Source: Centipeda noxia ATCC 43541 (GTDB lineage Bacteria; Bacillota; Negativicutes; Selenomonadales; Selenomonadaceae). From it: a DNA stretch of 64,000 nt. Both the position numbers and the translations under genes were made by a program. Positions 45,574 to 55,205 of the stretch are shown here, in pieces (the stretch's first letter is position 1; every line of letters begins with the position of its first letter). The DNA lies in the NCBI RefSeq assembly GCF_000160555.1, contig NZ_GG749279.1, positions 408,778-472,777 on the forward strand, given 5' to 3'. Below the pieces are notes generated by a model. That model saw only the letters and a program-made list of their open reading frames with translations. It was not told where the DNA came from and made no database searches.

Positions 45574-45737
45574 TCTATCATCTCCCCACAACGCTTCTCG
45601 CATTTCCCTGAACAAGCTATCATAGAATAATAATACTTGTCAACAATATACACAAATATGAATTGACTTTCTCCATCAAATCATGTAGGTTTAGCCCATA
45701 TGAGTTTATAAGTGTACGTGAAGGAATAATATCATCC

Positions 45738-46496
45738 ATGAAAATAGCTTTCAGTGACTATGACGGCACACTCTCCGTTTCAGACACAGGCGTCACGGCA
45801 GAGACTATCGAGGCCATCCATGCGTGGCGCAGTTCCGGAAATAAGTTCGGCATTGTGACCGGGAGGAGTTACGACCTCATCGCTATGGAAACAAACAGTC
45901 ATAAAATTCCAGTCGACTTTTACATCTGTTGCAACGGCGCGGCAATTCATGAACCGAACGGAAAGCCGATCACATCGACGTGCCTCCTGCACGAAGCGAT
46001 GGCTCAGCTCTTCGACTCATCACATATTCGTACGTATGAGGGCGGCATGCTCTTCTTTACGCCGGAGCGCTCATATAGCTATGGTCTCCGTGAGGATATT
46101 CCTGCCCCCTTCCTTACACCGATTCAAAACATTGAGGATGTTCTATGTTTGAATAATGTCATCCAAATGGGCATGATGTTTTGCGATCGTGAAGCAGCCG
46201 TCGCAGCCTTTTCCTCAATTGATTCGGATTTCCCCAATATGTTTACAGGGAATATAAATCGTCAGTTTCTCGATCTCAATCATGCCGGAGTGAACAAGAG
46301 TACGGGCATCGCTTCTCTTGTTCATGAGAGAGGCTGGGAAGAGCGAGAGCTGCTCATTATTGGAGACGACCGCAACGATCTCACGATGATTGAGGCATAT
46401 AAAGGCTTTACGGTCAGTCATGCAGAGCACTTTATGCATGACGCAGCATATGCTGTTTATGATTCTGTCGGCGCCATGCTACGCGATTATCTCTAA
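45738..46496 (+). CDS. Cof-type HAD-superfamily hydrolase
   Basis: A 252-residue HAD phosphatase with a C2 cap. Motif I is FSDYDGTL at residues 5-12, motif II the Thr in FGIVTGRS, and motif IV GDDRNDLTMI. Such enzymes dephosphorylate sugar phosphates or flavin precursors; the substrate is not predictable. The ATG at 45738 begins directly before motif I and has AAGGAA upstream. It stands alone and ends in a bidirectional terminator. Confidence 0.9.
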   Translation: MKIAFSDYDGTLSVSDTGVTAETIEAIHAWRSSGNKFGIVTGRSYDLIAMETNSHKIPVDFYICCNGAAIHEPNGKPITSTCLLHEAMAQLFDSSHIRTYEGGMLFFTPERSYSYGLREDIPAPFLTPIQNIEDVLCLNNVIQMGMMFCDREAAVAAFSSIDSDFPNMFTGNINRQFLDLNHAGVNKSTGIASLVHERGWEERELLIIGDDRNDLTMIEAYKGFTVSHAEHFMHDAAYAVYDSVGAMLRDYL

Positions 46497-46503
46497 GCAA
46501 ATA

Positions 46504-46550
46504 AAAATATCGGGCCTGCCGAAATATCTCGGCAAGCCCGATATTTTTTT
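46504..46550. terminator. Bidirectional terminator between the HAD gene and purD
   Basis: A long stem (46505-46515 with 46536-46546, then 46517-46522 with 46529-46534, one mismatch) with T-tracts on both strands. The T-run touches the purD stop codon. Confidence 0.93.
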
Positions 46551-47808
46551 AACGATTCAATGCACGATGCGCAATATCTTTGCGATGATATTCACCTTTG
46601 AAAGAGATCTGATCTACTGCGTCATAGGCAGATTGAACTGCCGAAGCAATATCCTTTCCCATACCGACGACGCCGAGTACGCGCCCTCCGTTCGTTACAA
46701 TTTTCCCATTCTTCTTTGCTGTTCCGGCATGGAATACAAGAGCACCAAGCTTTTCGGCATTTCCTATGCCGTAAATCTCGTTTCCTTTTTCATAAGAAGC
46801 AGGGTATCCTCCCGCTGCCAGCACGACACAGACCGCTGCACCGTCTTTCCATCGAATGGGAACATCGGCAAGAGTCCCGCCTGCACAAGCGTGCATAATC
46901 TGGACCAGATCCCCATCGAGAAGAGGAAGAACCACCTGCGTCTCCGGATCGCCGAACCGCGCATTAAACTCCACAACCTTGGGTCCGTCTGCCGTAATCA
47001 TCAGGCCGAGGTAAAGGCAGCCACGATATGCCCGCCCTTCCTTTTCCATGGCGGAGATTGTCGGCTTTAGTATCTCCTCCACGGCACGCTCCGTCAGCTC
47101 CGGCGTCATGACTGGTGCTGGCGCATAGGTTCCCATTCCCCCTGTATTCGGACCCTTGTCCCCATCAAAGGCACGCTTATGGTCCTGTGCACTGATCATA
47201 GGGCGAATCACCGTTCCGTCTGTAAAAGCAAGAAGAGAGGCCTCCTCACCTTCCATGAATTCCTCGATAACGACACGTGCTCCCGCATCGCCGAATGAGT
47301 TGTGCTCCATGATTGCATCAACGGCATCAAGTGCTTCCTGCTCTGTCATGGCGACGACGACACCCTTTCCGGCCGCAAGGCCGTCGGCTTTGACAACAAT
47401 TGGGGTTCCTTCGCTGCGAATATACGCACGTGCAGCTTCCGCCTCAGCAAAGACTTCATAGCGGGCAGTTGGAATCCCGTACTTCTTCATGAGATCCTTT
47501 GCAAACGATTTCGAGCCCTCGATCTCTGCTGCGTTTGCACGGGGGCCAAAGGCAGGAATACCGGCAGCTTCGAGATCGTCTACAAGACCGTTCATCAGGG
47601 GGACTTCAGGGCCGACAACGACGAGACCGATGTCCTTCTCCTTGGCAAATTGCAGGATCGCCGCATTATCGGTGACAGCGATATCCGTCATCTCACCCAT
47701 GCCCGGATTGCCGGGAATCGCATATATGCGCTCTGTTTGAGGGCTTTCGGAGAGCTTCCAAAAAAGAGCATGCTCACGGCCGCCTGATCCGATTACGAGA
47801 ATGTTCAC
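46549..47808 (-). CDS. purD: Phosphoribosylamine-glycine ligase
   Basis: Makes GAR from phosphoribosylamine and glycine. An ATP-grasp enzyme of 419 residues starting VNILVIGSGGREHA. Other segments are ADGLAAGKGVVVA and FNARFGDPETQ. The GTG start at 47808 follows GAGG by eight bases. The longer frame to 47898 overlaps purH and lacks homology. It is the last gene of the pur operon. Confidence 0.96.
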   Translation of the reverse strand: MNILVIGSGGREHALFWKLSESPQTERIYAIPGNPGMGEMTDIAVTDNAAILQFAKEKDIGLVVVGPEVPLMNGLVDDLEAAGIPAFGPRANAAEIEGSKSFAKDLMKKYGIPTARYEVFAEAEAARAYIRSEGTPIVVKADGLAAGKGVVVAMTEQEALDAVDAIMEHNSFGDAGARVVIEEFMEGEEASLLAFTDGTVIRPMISAQDHKRAFDGDKGPNTGGMGTYAPAPVMTPELTERAVEEILKPTISAMEKEGRAYRGCLYLGLMITADGPKVVEFNARFGDPETQVVLPLLDGDLVQIMHACAGGTLADVPIRWKDGAAVCVVLAAGGYPASYEKGNEIYGIGNAEKLGALVFHAGTAKKNGKIVTNGGRVLGVVGMGKDIASAVQSAYDAVDQISFKGEYHRKDIAHRALNR

Positions 47809-47818
47809 GTTGCTATCC

Positions 47819-48412
47819 TCATTTTTCCAGCTGCTGTGCAAGATACGCATTGATCGCAGCATCATAATCTGCCGTATGCGCAAACGCCTCATAGGCAAGC
47901 CGCATCCGCGTCATACCGTCAACTGCACCATCCTTGCGTATCTTTTCCGCAATCTCCGCATATCGTTCAGGATTTGTAATCACGGTGACAAATTTAAAAT
48001 TCTTTGCCGCCGCACGAATCATCGCAGGCCCTCCGATATCAATCTGTTCAACAGCCTCTGCAAGCGTTACATTTGGATTTGCAACCGTCTCCTTAAACGG
48101 ATAGAGATTGACCGCAACAAGATCAATAGGCGTGATCTTCAGCTCGCGCAGAGCTTTCTCATGGCTCTGGTTTCCTCGTACGGCAAGAATCCCTCCGTGA
48201 ATAAACGGATGCAAAGTCTTGACGCGGCCGTCCATGATCTCCGGAAATCCCGTCACATCGCTGACATAGACGACGGGTATGCCGGCCTCACGCAACGCTC
48301 TCATCGTTCCGCCCGTGGAGACGATCTCTACCCCTGCCGCATGCAGCACACGCGCAAACTCCACAACGCCGGTCTTGTCGGATACGCTGATCAGGGCACG
48401 CTTTATCTTCAT
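47819..48412 (-). CDS. purH: IMP cyclohydrolase (PurH N-terminal domain only)
   Basis: The MGS-like domain that closes FAICAR to IMP. It starts [13 protein letters not shown], has [22 protein letters not shown] and [10 protein letters not shown]. It stops cleanly at 197 residues (AYLAQQLEK), whereas bifunctional PurH is over 500. The AICAR transformylase half is not encoded downstream, where purD begins 11 bases later. No frameshifted remnant of that half was noticed. The transformylase must be elsewhere or replaced. Confidence 0.9.
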   Translation of the reverse strand: MKIKRALISVSDKTGVVEFARVLHAAGVEIVSTGGTMRALREAGIPVVYVSDVTGFPEIMDGRVKTLHPFIHGGILAVRGNQSHEKALRELKITPIDLVAVNLYPFKETVANPNVTLAEAVEQIDIGGPAMIRAAAKNFKFVTVITNPERYAEIAEKIRKDGAVDGMTRMRLAYEAFAHTADYDAAINAYLAQQLEK

Positions 48413-49041
48413 AATGCTCCTCCTTCACCGGCGGGCAGAATATGCACCTGCCGCCCGTCCGTATGCAGTCTTCCTTCAATATAGAGTTTGATTGCCTCGG
48501 GGAATATCCGATGCTCCTGCTCGAGAACCCGGGCGGCAAGGGTCTCCTCTGTATCGCCCTCCAGAACGGGAACCGATGCCTGAAGTATAATGGGACCGGA
48601 GTCCGTGCCCTCGTCCACGAAATGCACGGTACATCCGCTGACCTTCACCCCGTAGGCGAGTGCATCACGATGCGCGTGCGCCCCAGGGAAGCTGGGCAGA
48701 AGTGCCGGATGGATGTTCAGGATACGGCCCGTGTAGGCATGTACAAAAAGTGGCGACAGGATACGCATAAATCCCGCAAGCACAACCAGCGTCACACCGT
48801 GCGCATACAGCTGCTCCAGAAGCGCACGTTCAAACGCATCGCGCTCCGCATAGTCCCTGCGGACCACAGCAATGGCGGGGATTCCCTTCTTCCGTGCACG
48901 TTCGAGCGCATAGGCATCTGCCTTATCAGCGATGACCACGGCAATCTCCGCGTGTATACTGCCATCCTCAATAGCGGCGATAATAGAGGCAAGATTAGAG
49001 CCGCGGCCCGAACAGAGAACGCCAAGTTTCTCCTCACGCAT
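48409..49041 (-). CDS. purN: Phosphoribosylglycinamide formyltransferase
   Basis: Formyl-tetrahydrofolate-dependent transfer to GAR. It has [12 protein letters not shown] near the N-terminus, [22 protein letters not shown] and [16 protein letters not shown]. The ATG at 49041 overlaps the purM stop region (ATGCGTGA). It is 210 residues long; its stop overlaps the purH start. Confidence 0.96.
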   Translation of the reverse strand: MREEKLGVLCSGRGSNLASIIAAIEDGSIHAEIAVVIADKADAYALERARKKGIPAIAVVRRDYAERDAFERALLEQLYAHGVTLVVLAGFMRILSPLFVHAYTGRILNIHPALLPSFPGAHAHRDALAYGVKVSGCTVHFVDEGTDSGPIILQASVPVLEGDTEETLAARVLEQEHRIFPEAIKLYIEGRLHTDGRQVHILPAGEGGAL

Positions 49042-50083
49042 CAAAGACACCGCCCTTGATGACGACTTCATGTCCGCCTTCTGTCACACGGCCGATCCGA
49101 TAAACAACCTCATTCTGGGCCTGCAGATGCCCCTCAATGCACGCCGCCTCCTCCGGCGAAGCAATGAGGACCATGCCGATGCCCATGTTAAACGTACGGT
49201 ACATCTCCGGCCAGTCCACATTGCCCCATTCCTGGAGCAGGCGAAATATGGCAGGCATCTCCCATGCTGTGCCGTCCACCTCTGCTCCCATGTCCTCCGG
49301 CAGGGCACGGGGAATGTTCTCGTAGAATCCGCCGCCTGTAATGTGCACCATACCGTGGATGTCAAACATACGGATGAGCGGAAGACAAATGCGCGGGTAG
49401 AGCCGCGTCGGCGTCAGGAGTTCCTCGCCGATCGTTCGGCCGAGTTCCGCCATGTACTCATTCCCCTGGAAGCCCTTGTGCTCAAAGACAATTTTACGCA
49501 CCAGCGAGTAGCCGTTGGAGTGAACCCCCGAGGAGGGCAAACCGAGCAATACATCACCGGCCTGCACACGCGCACTTGTAATAAGTTTTGACCGTTCCGC
49601 AACGCCGACGGAGAACCCTGCGATATCGTATTCGCCCGCGGGATAGAACCCCGCCATCTCTGCCGTCTCACCGCCAATCAGGGCACAGCCGGACTCCCTG
49701 CAGGCACGGGCAACACCCGTGACTACTGCAGTGACCTGATCTGGTTCGAGTTTTCCAACAGCAAGATAGTCGAGGAAAAAGAGCGGCTCTGCCCCTTGTA
49801 CGAGAATGTCATTGACGCACATCGCAACCGCATCCTGCCCAATTGTATCATGCTTATTCAGCATAAAGGCAAGGCGCAGCTTTGTGCCGACCCCATCCGT
49901 ACCGGATACGAGAACCGGTTCTTTATATTCCTTCGTATTAAGGGCAAACAGTCCGCCGAAGCCGCCAAGATCCCCCAGCACCTCGGAACGATAAGTCGCG
50001 CGTACGCAGTCCTTGATCATGGATACGGATTTATTTCCCGCATCAATATCGACGCCTGCACTGCGGTAGGTCATTTTCTCCAT
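49034..50083 (-). CDS. purM: Phosphoribosylformylglycinamidine cyclo-ligase
   Basis: Makes AIR from FGAM. The 349-residue protein shows TYRSAGVDIDAGN, SGTDGVGTKL, GGETAEMAGFY and GGGFYENIPR. It follows purF by six bases. The ATG at 50086-50083 region is preceded by GGGAG; a second ATG three codons later is also possible. Confidence 0.96.
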   Translation of the reverse strand: MEKMTYRSAGVDIDAGNKSVSMIKDCVRATYRSEVLGDLGGFGGLFALNTKEYKEPVLVSGTDGVGTKLRLAFMLNKHDTIGQDAVAMCVNDILVQGAEPLFFLDYLAVGKLEPDQVTAVVTGVARACRESGCALIGGETAEMAGFYPAGEYDIAGFSVGVAERSKLITSARVQAGDVLLGLPSSGVHSNGYSLVRKIVFEHKGFQGNEYMAELGRTIGEELLTPTRLYPRICLPLIRMFDIHGMVHITGGGFYENIPRALPEDMGAEVDGTAWEMPAIFRLLQEWGNVDWPEMYRTFNMGIGMVLIASPEEAACIEGHLQAQNEVVYRIGRVTEGGHEVVIKGGVFDA

Positions 50084-50089
50084 CGGTTC

Positions 50090-51541
50090 TCAGAGCTCCC
50101 TTTCACGCTGTGCAATCTGCCGCCGTTCCAAAATAATCTTATCGTCTTCGTCGAGCTCGGCATCCTCTTCGGGAACCGGGTATTTATTATTGAAGCATGC
50201 ATAACACATATGATCCGGATTGAGTGCGGAAACACACTGCCGCAGCCCATCAATCGAGATAAAATGCAGAGAATCTGCTCCAATAAAAGAACAGATTTCA
50301 TCGACACTCTTGGTTGCTGAGATGAGTTCCTTGCGGACAGATGTATCGATTCCGTAGTAACAGGGGTCCGTAATGGGCGGACTGCTGATGCATACATGGA
50401 TCTCACGCGCTCCGGCATTCCGCAGGAGGCGTACGATTTTGCCGCTCGTCGTTCCGCGCACGATGGAGTCATCGACCATGATGACGGATTTCCCTGCAAC
50501 GACGGAACGCACCGGACTAAGCTTGAGCTTGACCGCTGCATCACGCTGTTTCTGCGTCGGCTGAATGAAGGTACGCCCAATGTAACGGTTCTTGATGAGG
50601 CCTTCGGCAAACGGAATCCCAGCCTCATAGGAGAATCCAGTCGCTGCCGTCGTCCCGGAATCCGGTACAGAAATAACGACATCCCCGCGAAAACCGGATT
50701 CGCGCGCCAAAACACGCCCCATCTCAAAACGCGCTGCATGGACGCTCTGTCCGTCAATGATAGAGTCGGGACGTGCAAAATAAATGTATTCAAAGATACA
50801 AGAGGCCACATCCTTGCCGTTAGAAAAACGATAGGATTTAAGACCGTCGCTGTCCATAACAACCATCTCACCCGGCAGAACATCGCGCACAAACTCTGCG
50901 CCATTGACATCAAGGGCGCAGGTTTCAGAGGACAGAACCCATCCGCCGTCCGGTGTCCGGCCGATGCAAAGAGGGCGAAACCCCTGCGGGTCGCGCACAC
51001 CGATGAGTTTATCCTCCGTCATGATGGAGAGACAGAAGGCCCCGCGCACAACACTGACCGCCTCAAGAATTCGTTCCTCGACGGACGGCTTTTGTGAACG
51101 TGCGATAAGATGGACAAATACCTCTGTGTCAATTGTCGTCTGAAATACCGTGCCCTTAGACTCAAGATCGCGGCGAATCAGCGCGGCATTCGTAAGATCG
51201 CCGTTATGAGCCAGCGCGAGAGCGCCGCCCGCATAGTTAACACGCAGCGGCTGGGCATTCGCCGCGAGGCTGAACCCCGTTGTTGCATAGCGCACATGAC
51301 CGATAGCAATTTTTGCGTTGTCAAGACGCGGAAGCTGCTCGCGAAAAACTTCGCTGACCAACCCCATGCCTTTTTTCACATCAATCCAATCGCCATCGGT
51401 GAGCGCAATGCCTGCACTCTCCTGTCCGCGGTGCTGGAGCGCAAAGAGGCCGAGGTACGTCATCTCAGAGACATCTTCCGTTGGGGAATATACCCCATAG
51501 ATGCCGCACTCTTCCTTCCACTTTGGCACTTTTTCGTACAT
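50090..51541 (-). CDS. purF: Amidophosphoribosyltransferase
   Basis: The committed step of purine synthesis. A short propeptide precedes the nucleophilic cysteine in EECGIYGVY (Cys12). The glutaminase domain and the PRPP loop VMVDDSIVRGTT-like segment (MVDDSIVRGTT) follow. Cysteines in SCIFEYIYF and MCYACFNN match the B. subtilis-type enzyme with an iron-sulfur cluster. It is 483 residues long. Confidence 0.97.
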   Translation of the reverse strand: MYEKVPKWKEECGIYGVYSPTEDVSEMTYLGLFALQHRGQESAGIALTDGDWIDVKKGMGLVSEVFREQLPRLDNAKIAIGHVRYATTGFSLAANAQPLRVNYAGGALALAHNGDLTNAALIRRDLESKGTVFQTTIDTEVFVHLIARSQKPSVEERILEAVSVVRGAFCLSIMTEDKLIGVRDPQGFRPLCIGRTPDGGWVLSSETCALDVNGAEFVRDVLPGEMVVMDSDGLKSYRFSNGKDVASCIFEYIYFARPDSIIDGQSVHAARFEMGRVLARESGFRGDVVISVPDSGTTAATGFSYEAGIPFAEGLIKNRYIGRTFIQPTQKQRDAAVKLKLSPVRSVVAGKSVIMVDDSIVRGTTSGKIVRLLRNAGAREIHVCISSPPITDPCYYGIDTSVRKELISATKSVDEICSFIGADSLHFISIDGLRQCVSALNPDHMCYACFNNKYPVPEEDAELDEDDKIILERRQIAQREREL

Positions 51542-51546
51542 CGTGC

Positions 51547-52260
51547 TTATGCTTCTCCCGTCAGCCTGTGGAGCATCTCCTTATAGGCATCCTCGACGTT
51601 GCCAAGATCGCGGCGGAAACGGTCCTTATCCAACTTTTCCTTCGTATCACTGTCCCAGAAGCGACAGTTATCCGGTGAAATCTCATCGGCAAGGATGATA
51701 TTTCCGCTGGCATCTTTACCGAATTCAAGCTTAAAATCAATGAGGTCCACGCGCTTCGTCTTGAGGAACTTTGTCAGAATATCGTTGATCTTCAGTGACA
51801 TGCGCTCGATCTCATCAAGATCTTCGTCTGTAGCAATCTTCATGGCACGAATATGATAGCGGTTGAGCATCGGGTCACCGAGATCATCGTTCTTGTAACA
51901 ATATTCGATGATGGGGAACGGCATAGGTACGCCCTCCTCCAAACCAAGGCGCTGAGCGAGCGACCCTGCCGCAACATTGCGGATAATGACCTCAAGCGGG
52001 ATAATCGTAAGTTTTTTTACAATCATCTCGCGATCATTAGGCATAGAGATGTAGTGGTGACGAATGCCTTCCTTTGCCAATAGGTCAAAGAAAAATGCTG
52101 TCATCTTGTTGTTCATGACGCCCTTGTCTGCAATCGTTCCGCGCTTTGCTCCATTTCCAGCGGTCGCGTCATCCTTATAGTAGACAAGATATTCATCCGG
52201 ATTTTCCGTCGCGTAGATAATCTTTGCCTTACCCTCGTAAAGAGCTTCTTTCCGCTCCAT
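51547..52260 (-). CDS. purC: SAICAR synthetase
   Basis: Joins CAIR and aspartate using ATP. It begins LYEGKAKIIYAT and contains VPLEVIIRNVAAGSL-like (IIPLEVIIRNVAAGS) and LADEISPDNCRFWD. The ATG at 52260 follows GGAAGG. It has 237 residues, a normal length. Confidence 0.97.
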   Translation of the reverse strand: MERKEALYEGKAKIIYATENPDEYLVYYKDDATAGNGAKRGTIADKGVMNNKMTAFFFDLLAKEGIRHHYISMPNDREMIVKKLTIIPLEVIIRNVAAGSLAQRLGLEEGVPMPFPIIEYCYKNDDLGDPMLNRYHIRAMKIATDEDLDEIERMSLKINDILTKFLKTKRVDLIDFKLEFGKDASGNIILADEISPDNCRFWDSDTKEKLDKDRFRRDLGNVEDAYKEMLHRLTGEA

Positions 52261-52316
52261 CACAAGCCTTCCTTTCATTCTGTTTCAATATAAATTTACC
52301 ATAATAGCGCAATCAA

Positions 52317-52805
52317 TCAGAGCTGTGCGGCCACACGGTCTGCCTTCGCCTCAACCTCAAGCACCATCTTCTCCCGATAGTCCATCAATGCTTCTGCAAT
52401 TGATGCATCATATACGGCAAGAATCTCCGCCGCAAATATGGCAGCATTTTTTGCTCCATTGATCGCCATAGATGCTACGGGTACTCCCGAAGGCATCTGT
52501 ACGGTGCTGAGCAGCGCATCCATACCATTCAGAGGAGTCGCGTTGACCGGAATGCCGATAACAGGTTTGATCGTATAGCTTGCAACAACACCTGCCAGAT
52601 GTGCCGCGGCACCTGCTGCAACAATGAATGCCGCGAAGGCCTTGTTGTGATCCGCTTCCATAACGAAATCACGAACATTTGACGGCGTACGATGTGCAGA
52701 TGCAACCTTGACCACAGGTTCAATGCCAAACTGCTTTAAGAGCTCAACTGCAGGCTTCAAGATTGGCCAGTCGGAATCGCTTCCCATGAGGACCGCTACC
52801 TTCAT
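52317..52805 (-). CDS. purE: N5-carboxyaminoimidazole ribonucleotide mutase
   Basis: A class I PurE with MGSDSDWP near the N-terminus, SAHRTP, and AAGAAAHLAGVVA. Class I normally needs PurK, but no purK is adjacent. The ATG at 52805 follows AAGGAG. It is the first gene of the pur operon, with a promoter 25 bases upstream. Confidence 0.96.
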   Translation of the reverse strand: MKVAVLMGSDSDWPILKPAVELLKQFGIEPVVKVASAHRTPSNVRDFVMEADHNKAFAAFIVAAGAAAHLAGVVASYTIKPVIGIPVNATPLNGMDALLSTVQMPSGVPVASMAINGAKNAAIFAAEILAVYDASIAEALMDYREKMVLEVEAKADRVAAQL

Positions 52806-52826
52806 TTTACCATCTCCTTGGTCTCT

Positions 52827-52855
52827 ATGATAACGAGATTTTATAGTCATGTCAA
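52827..52855 (-). promoter_or_regulatory. Promoter of the pur operon
   Basis: On the minus strand: TTGACA (52855-52850), a 17-base spacer and TATCAT (52832-52827). The leader is only about 20 bases, so there is no room for a purine riboswitch. Confidence 0.8.
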
Positions 52856-52861
52856 TAGAAC

Positions 52862-52895
52862 GAAAAAGGACTGCTGCAGTACATGCAGCAGTCCT
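52862..52895 (-). terminator. Terminator of cheV
   Basis: A perfect 12-bp stem (52867-52878 with 52884-52895) and a U5 tract on the minus strand. Confidence 0.92.
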
Positions 52896-52912
52896 CCAAA
52901 CAAGAGAAGATA

Positions 52913-53863
52913 TTAAGGTTTATTTGTATCATCGTGGAGCGGTGCACCGAATGTCAATGTATCCAAGAGGTTGATCAGCTGATTGATCTCCGGCTTCGAA
53001 ACCTGCCCCGACGCCCCGAGGCTGTCCCCCTTTCGCCTCATCTCCTCACTGATAAGAGAGGAAAAGAGGACGAGAGGAACATTGCTGAGACGGTCATCCT
53101 CGCGCACGAGCTTCAGCAGGCGATGGCCGTCCATCTTCGGCATCTCGATGTCTGAGATGATAATGCGTACATGATTTTCGATCGGGCCGTTTTTGCGGGA
53201 AAGATCCTGTAAATAGTCCCACGCGTCCTGACCATTGCCAAAGTCGCGAATGAATTTATAACCTGCCTCATGAAGCGTTGAGACCAGGAGATCACGCAGC
53301 ATCTTTGAATCCTCCGCCACAACGACATGTGCTGCGCCGCGGCGCGTCTTGGCATCCTGCGGAGCCTCTGCTACCGTCGTAAGCTTTTGATTGATTTCAG
53401 GATTGATCTCTGCAATGATCGTCTCAAAGTCAAGCAGGAGAACTATGCGGTCCTCCATCTTGATGATGCCGACCACACGCGAACCTTCGCCGACATTCGG
53501 TGCAGGCTCCATGTTTTTCCATGAGATACGATGAATGCGATAGACATTCCCGACGAGGAATCCGATGTCGTAGTTATTGATCTCCGTGACGATAATGTTC
53601 TGAAGCTCATCCGTCGTCTGGAGATTGAGACAGCGCGCCATATTAACAAGAGGCATCGCTTTTCCACGCAAGGTAAACAAGCCGTCAACATAGGGATGTG
53701 CCTCGGGCATTGTTGTCACTGGTGTCCGCGTAATGACCTCGCGCACCTTTGCAACATTGATGCCGTAGTTCACCTTCCCTATGCTGAACTCGACAATCTC
53801 AAATTCGTTTGTCCCCGTCTCAAGCAGGATTCCCTTTTTTTCTTCGATAACCGTATCTGCCAT
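52913..53863 (-). CDS. cheV: Chemotaxis protein CheV
   Basis: A CheW-like coupling domain (about residues 15-165, with VAKVREVITRTPVT) fused to a response-regulator receiver domain (from HVVVAEDSKMLRD, phospho-acceptor in ISDIEMPKMDG). It couples chemoreceptors to the CheA kinase and adapts the signal. Its presence implies the organism is motile. It is the last gene of a long unit; no flagellar genes are in the window. Confidence 0.95.
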   Translation of the reverse strand: MADTVIEEKKGILLETGTNEFEIVEFSIGKVNYGINVAKVREVITRTPVTTMPEAHPYVDGLFTLRGKAMPLVNMARCLNLQTTDELQNIIVTEINNYDIGFLVGNVYRIHRISWKNMEPAPNVGEGSRVVGIIKMEDRIVLLLDFETIIAEINPEINQKLTTVAEAPQDAKTRRGAAHVVVAEDSKMLRDLLVSTLHEAGYKFIRDFGNGQDAWDYLQDLSRKNGPIENHVRIIISDIEMPKMDGHRLLKLVREDDRLSNVPLVLFSSLISEEMRRKGDSLGASGQVSKPEINQLINLLDTLTFGAPLHDDTNKP

Positions 53864-53951
53864 TTATCTCTCTCCCCCTACTCGTAAACATTGTTTGCTA
53901 TGCTCTCTATTCGCCCTTTGGGAAAAAATTCCTTCCTATCTTTAAAAAAAA

Positions 53952-54854
53952 TTAAGAGTTTTTCTTGCGCTCCAGTAAATATGTCCATCCATTGCGCTGC
54001 TCAATACGTCCTTCTTTAATGAGTCTGCCAAGCGCACGCTTGAATGCCGCTTTGCTGATATGGAAGCGGTCCTGGATAATTAAAGGAGAGGTAGCGTCAG
54101 TATAGGGAATTTTCCCATCATGTGCATCTAAAAGTGCAAGAATGATCTCAGCATCCTCTATCCGTGCTGTTTCCTTCGGCGGGCGCAGCGAAGCGTTGAG
54201 CCGGCCGTCCTCACGCAGATAGGTCACACGCATCTCGACCGTCTCACCGACACGCGGACGACGCGGTGCTTCACGGTGATCTATGAAGACGATATACCGC
54301 TCCTCTGTAAAGGCAAAAACTCCGCGCTCCGTGATATTGTAGATTGATCCCTTCAAGCGGTCTCCCACACGCACTCCCTCGGCAGGACGGGATGCACGCC
54401 GGAGTTCGTCCTCGACCTCCATTGTCACAGCAAGACGCCCGGACTTGTCCGTATAGAGCTTCGCCCATACGGTCTCTCCGACCTGAGGCCGCCCGCGCAT
54501 GCCCGCATATGGCAGGAAGATACCGCGTTCGGCACCGACATCGAGAAAGGCCCCCTCCTTCGTGACATTAATCACGCGCAGACGGGCAACCTGTCCTTCC
54601 TTCATGCGCGGTGTGCGCATACTCGCAGTGAGGCGGCGCTTCGGATCGAGATAGAGGAACACGCGGACGCGGTCGCCGATCTTCACGGGCGCTGTCTGCT
54701 GAACTGTATGCAGAAGAATATCGTCACTCGTATTCCCTGTCTCCGCATCAAGAAAGACGCCCAGTTCACTCGCGCGGACGGCAGTGAGTTCCGCCACCTG
54801 GCTCGGCCCGTATTTGCGCGGGAGTTGTTCCGGCCTGCGCGTTCGCTCCTGCAT
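53952..54854 (-). CDS. S1 RNA-binding protein, CvfB/YitL family
   Basis: About 300 residues with several S1-like repeats (for example KEGAFLDVGAERGIFLP and NITERGVFAF) and a C-terminal winged-helix segment (HISKAAFKRALGRLIKEG). CvfB proteins affect virulence-gene regulation in Staphylococcus; the function here is unknown. The ATG at 54854 has GGAG nine bases upstream, inside the rsfS end. Confidence 0.9.
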   Translation of the reverse strand: MQERTRRPEQLPRKYGPSQVAELTAVRASELGVFLDAETGNTSDDILLHTVQQTAPVKIGDRVRVFLYLDPKRRLTASMRTPRMKEGQVARLRVINVTKEGAFLDVGAERGIFLPYAGMRGRPQVGETVWAKLYTDKSGRLAVTMEVEDELRRASRPAEGVRVGDRLKGSIYNITERGVFAFTEERYIVFIDHREAPRRPRVGETVEMRVTYLREDGRLNASLRPPKETARIEDAEIILALLDAHDGKIPYTDATSPLIIQDRFHISKAAFKRALGRLIKEGRIEQRNGWTYLLERKKNS

Positions 54855-54857
54855 CAA

Positions 54858-55205
54858 TTAGGACTCCTCGTAGGGAGTAAGCTTCGCATCCCCCCACAAG
54901 CGCTCCAAGGCGTAGTATTCACGCGCCTCCTGCTGGAATATGTGCGCAACGGTGTCGCCGTAGTCGAGCAGCACCCACTCGCCCTCACGATAGCCTTCCT
55001 TGTGCAGGAACGAAATACCGGCCTCCTCCATTTTTTCCTCAATATTGTCTGCGATGGCGCGCACCTGCGTTGCCGTATTTGCAGAGCAGATCACAAAATA
55101 ATCGTTCGTCGACATAAGTCCGATCATATCCATCTGCACGATATCGCGCGCCTTCTTCTCATCTGCCGCACTGCAAATCGCACGGCATTTTTCCTGCTCT
55201 GTCAA
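54858..55205 (-). CDS. rsfS: Ribosomal silencing factor RsfS
   Basis: Binds L14 and blocks subunit joining when nutrients are low. The 115-residue protein shows DEKKARDIVQMDM, STNDYFVICSA and EWVLLDYGDTVAHIF. The start is a TTG overlapping the previous stop, with GGAGG seven bases upstream. It sits downstream of nadD and yqeK as in most Firmicutes. Confidence 0.95.
   Translation of the reverse strand: MTEQEKCRAICSAADEKKARDIVQMDMIGLMSTNDYFVICSANTATQVRAIADNIEEKMEEAGISFLHKEGYREGEWVLLDYGDTVAHIFQQEAREYYALERLWGDAKLTPYEES

Noticed and set aside
53864..53951. Possible sigma-28 (flagellar) promoter before cheV
   Set aside because: TAAAGATA and GCGAATA are present on the minus strand but about 22 bases apart, not the usual 14-16, so the match is not convincing.
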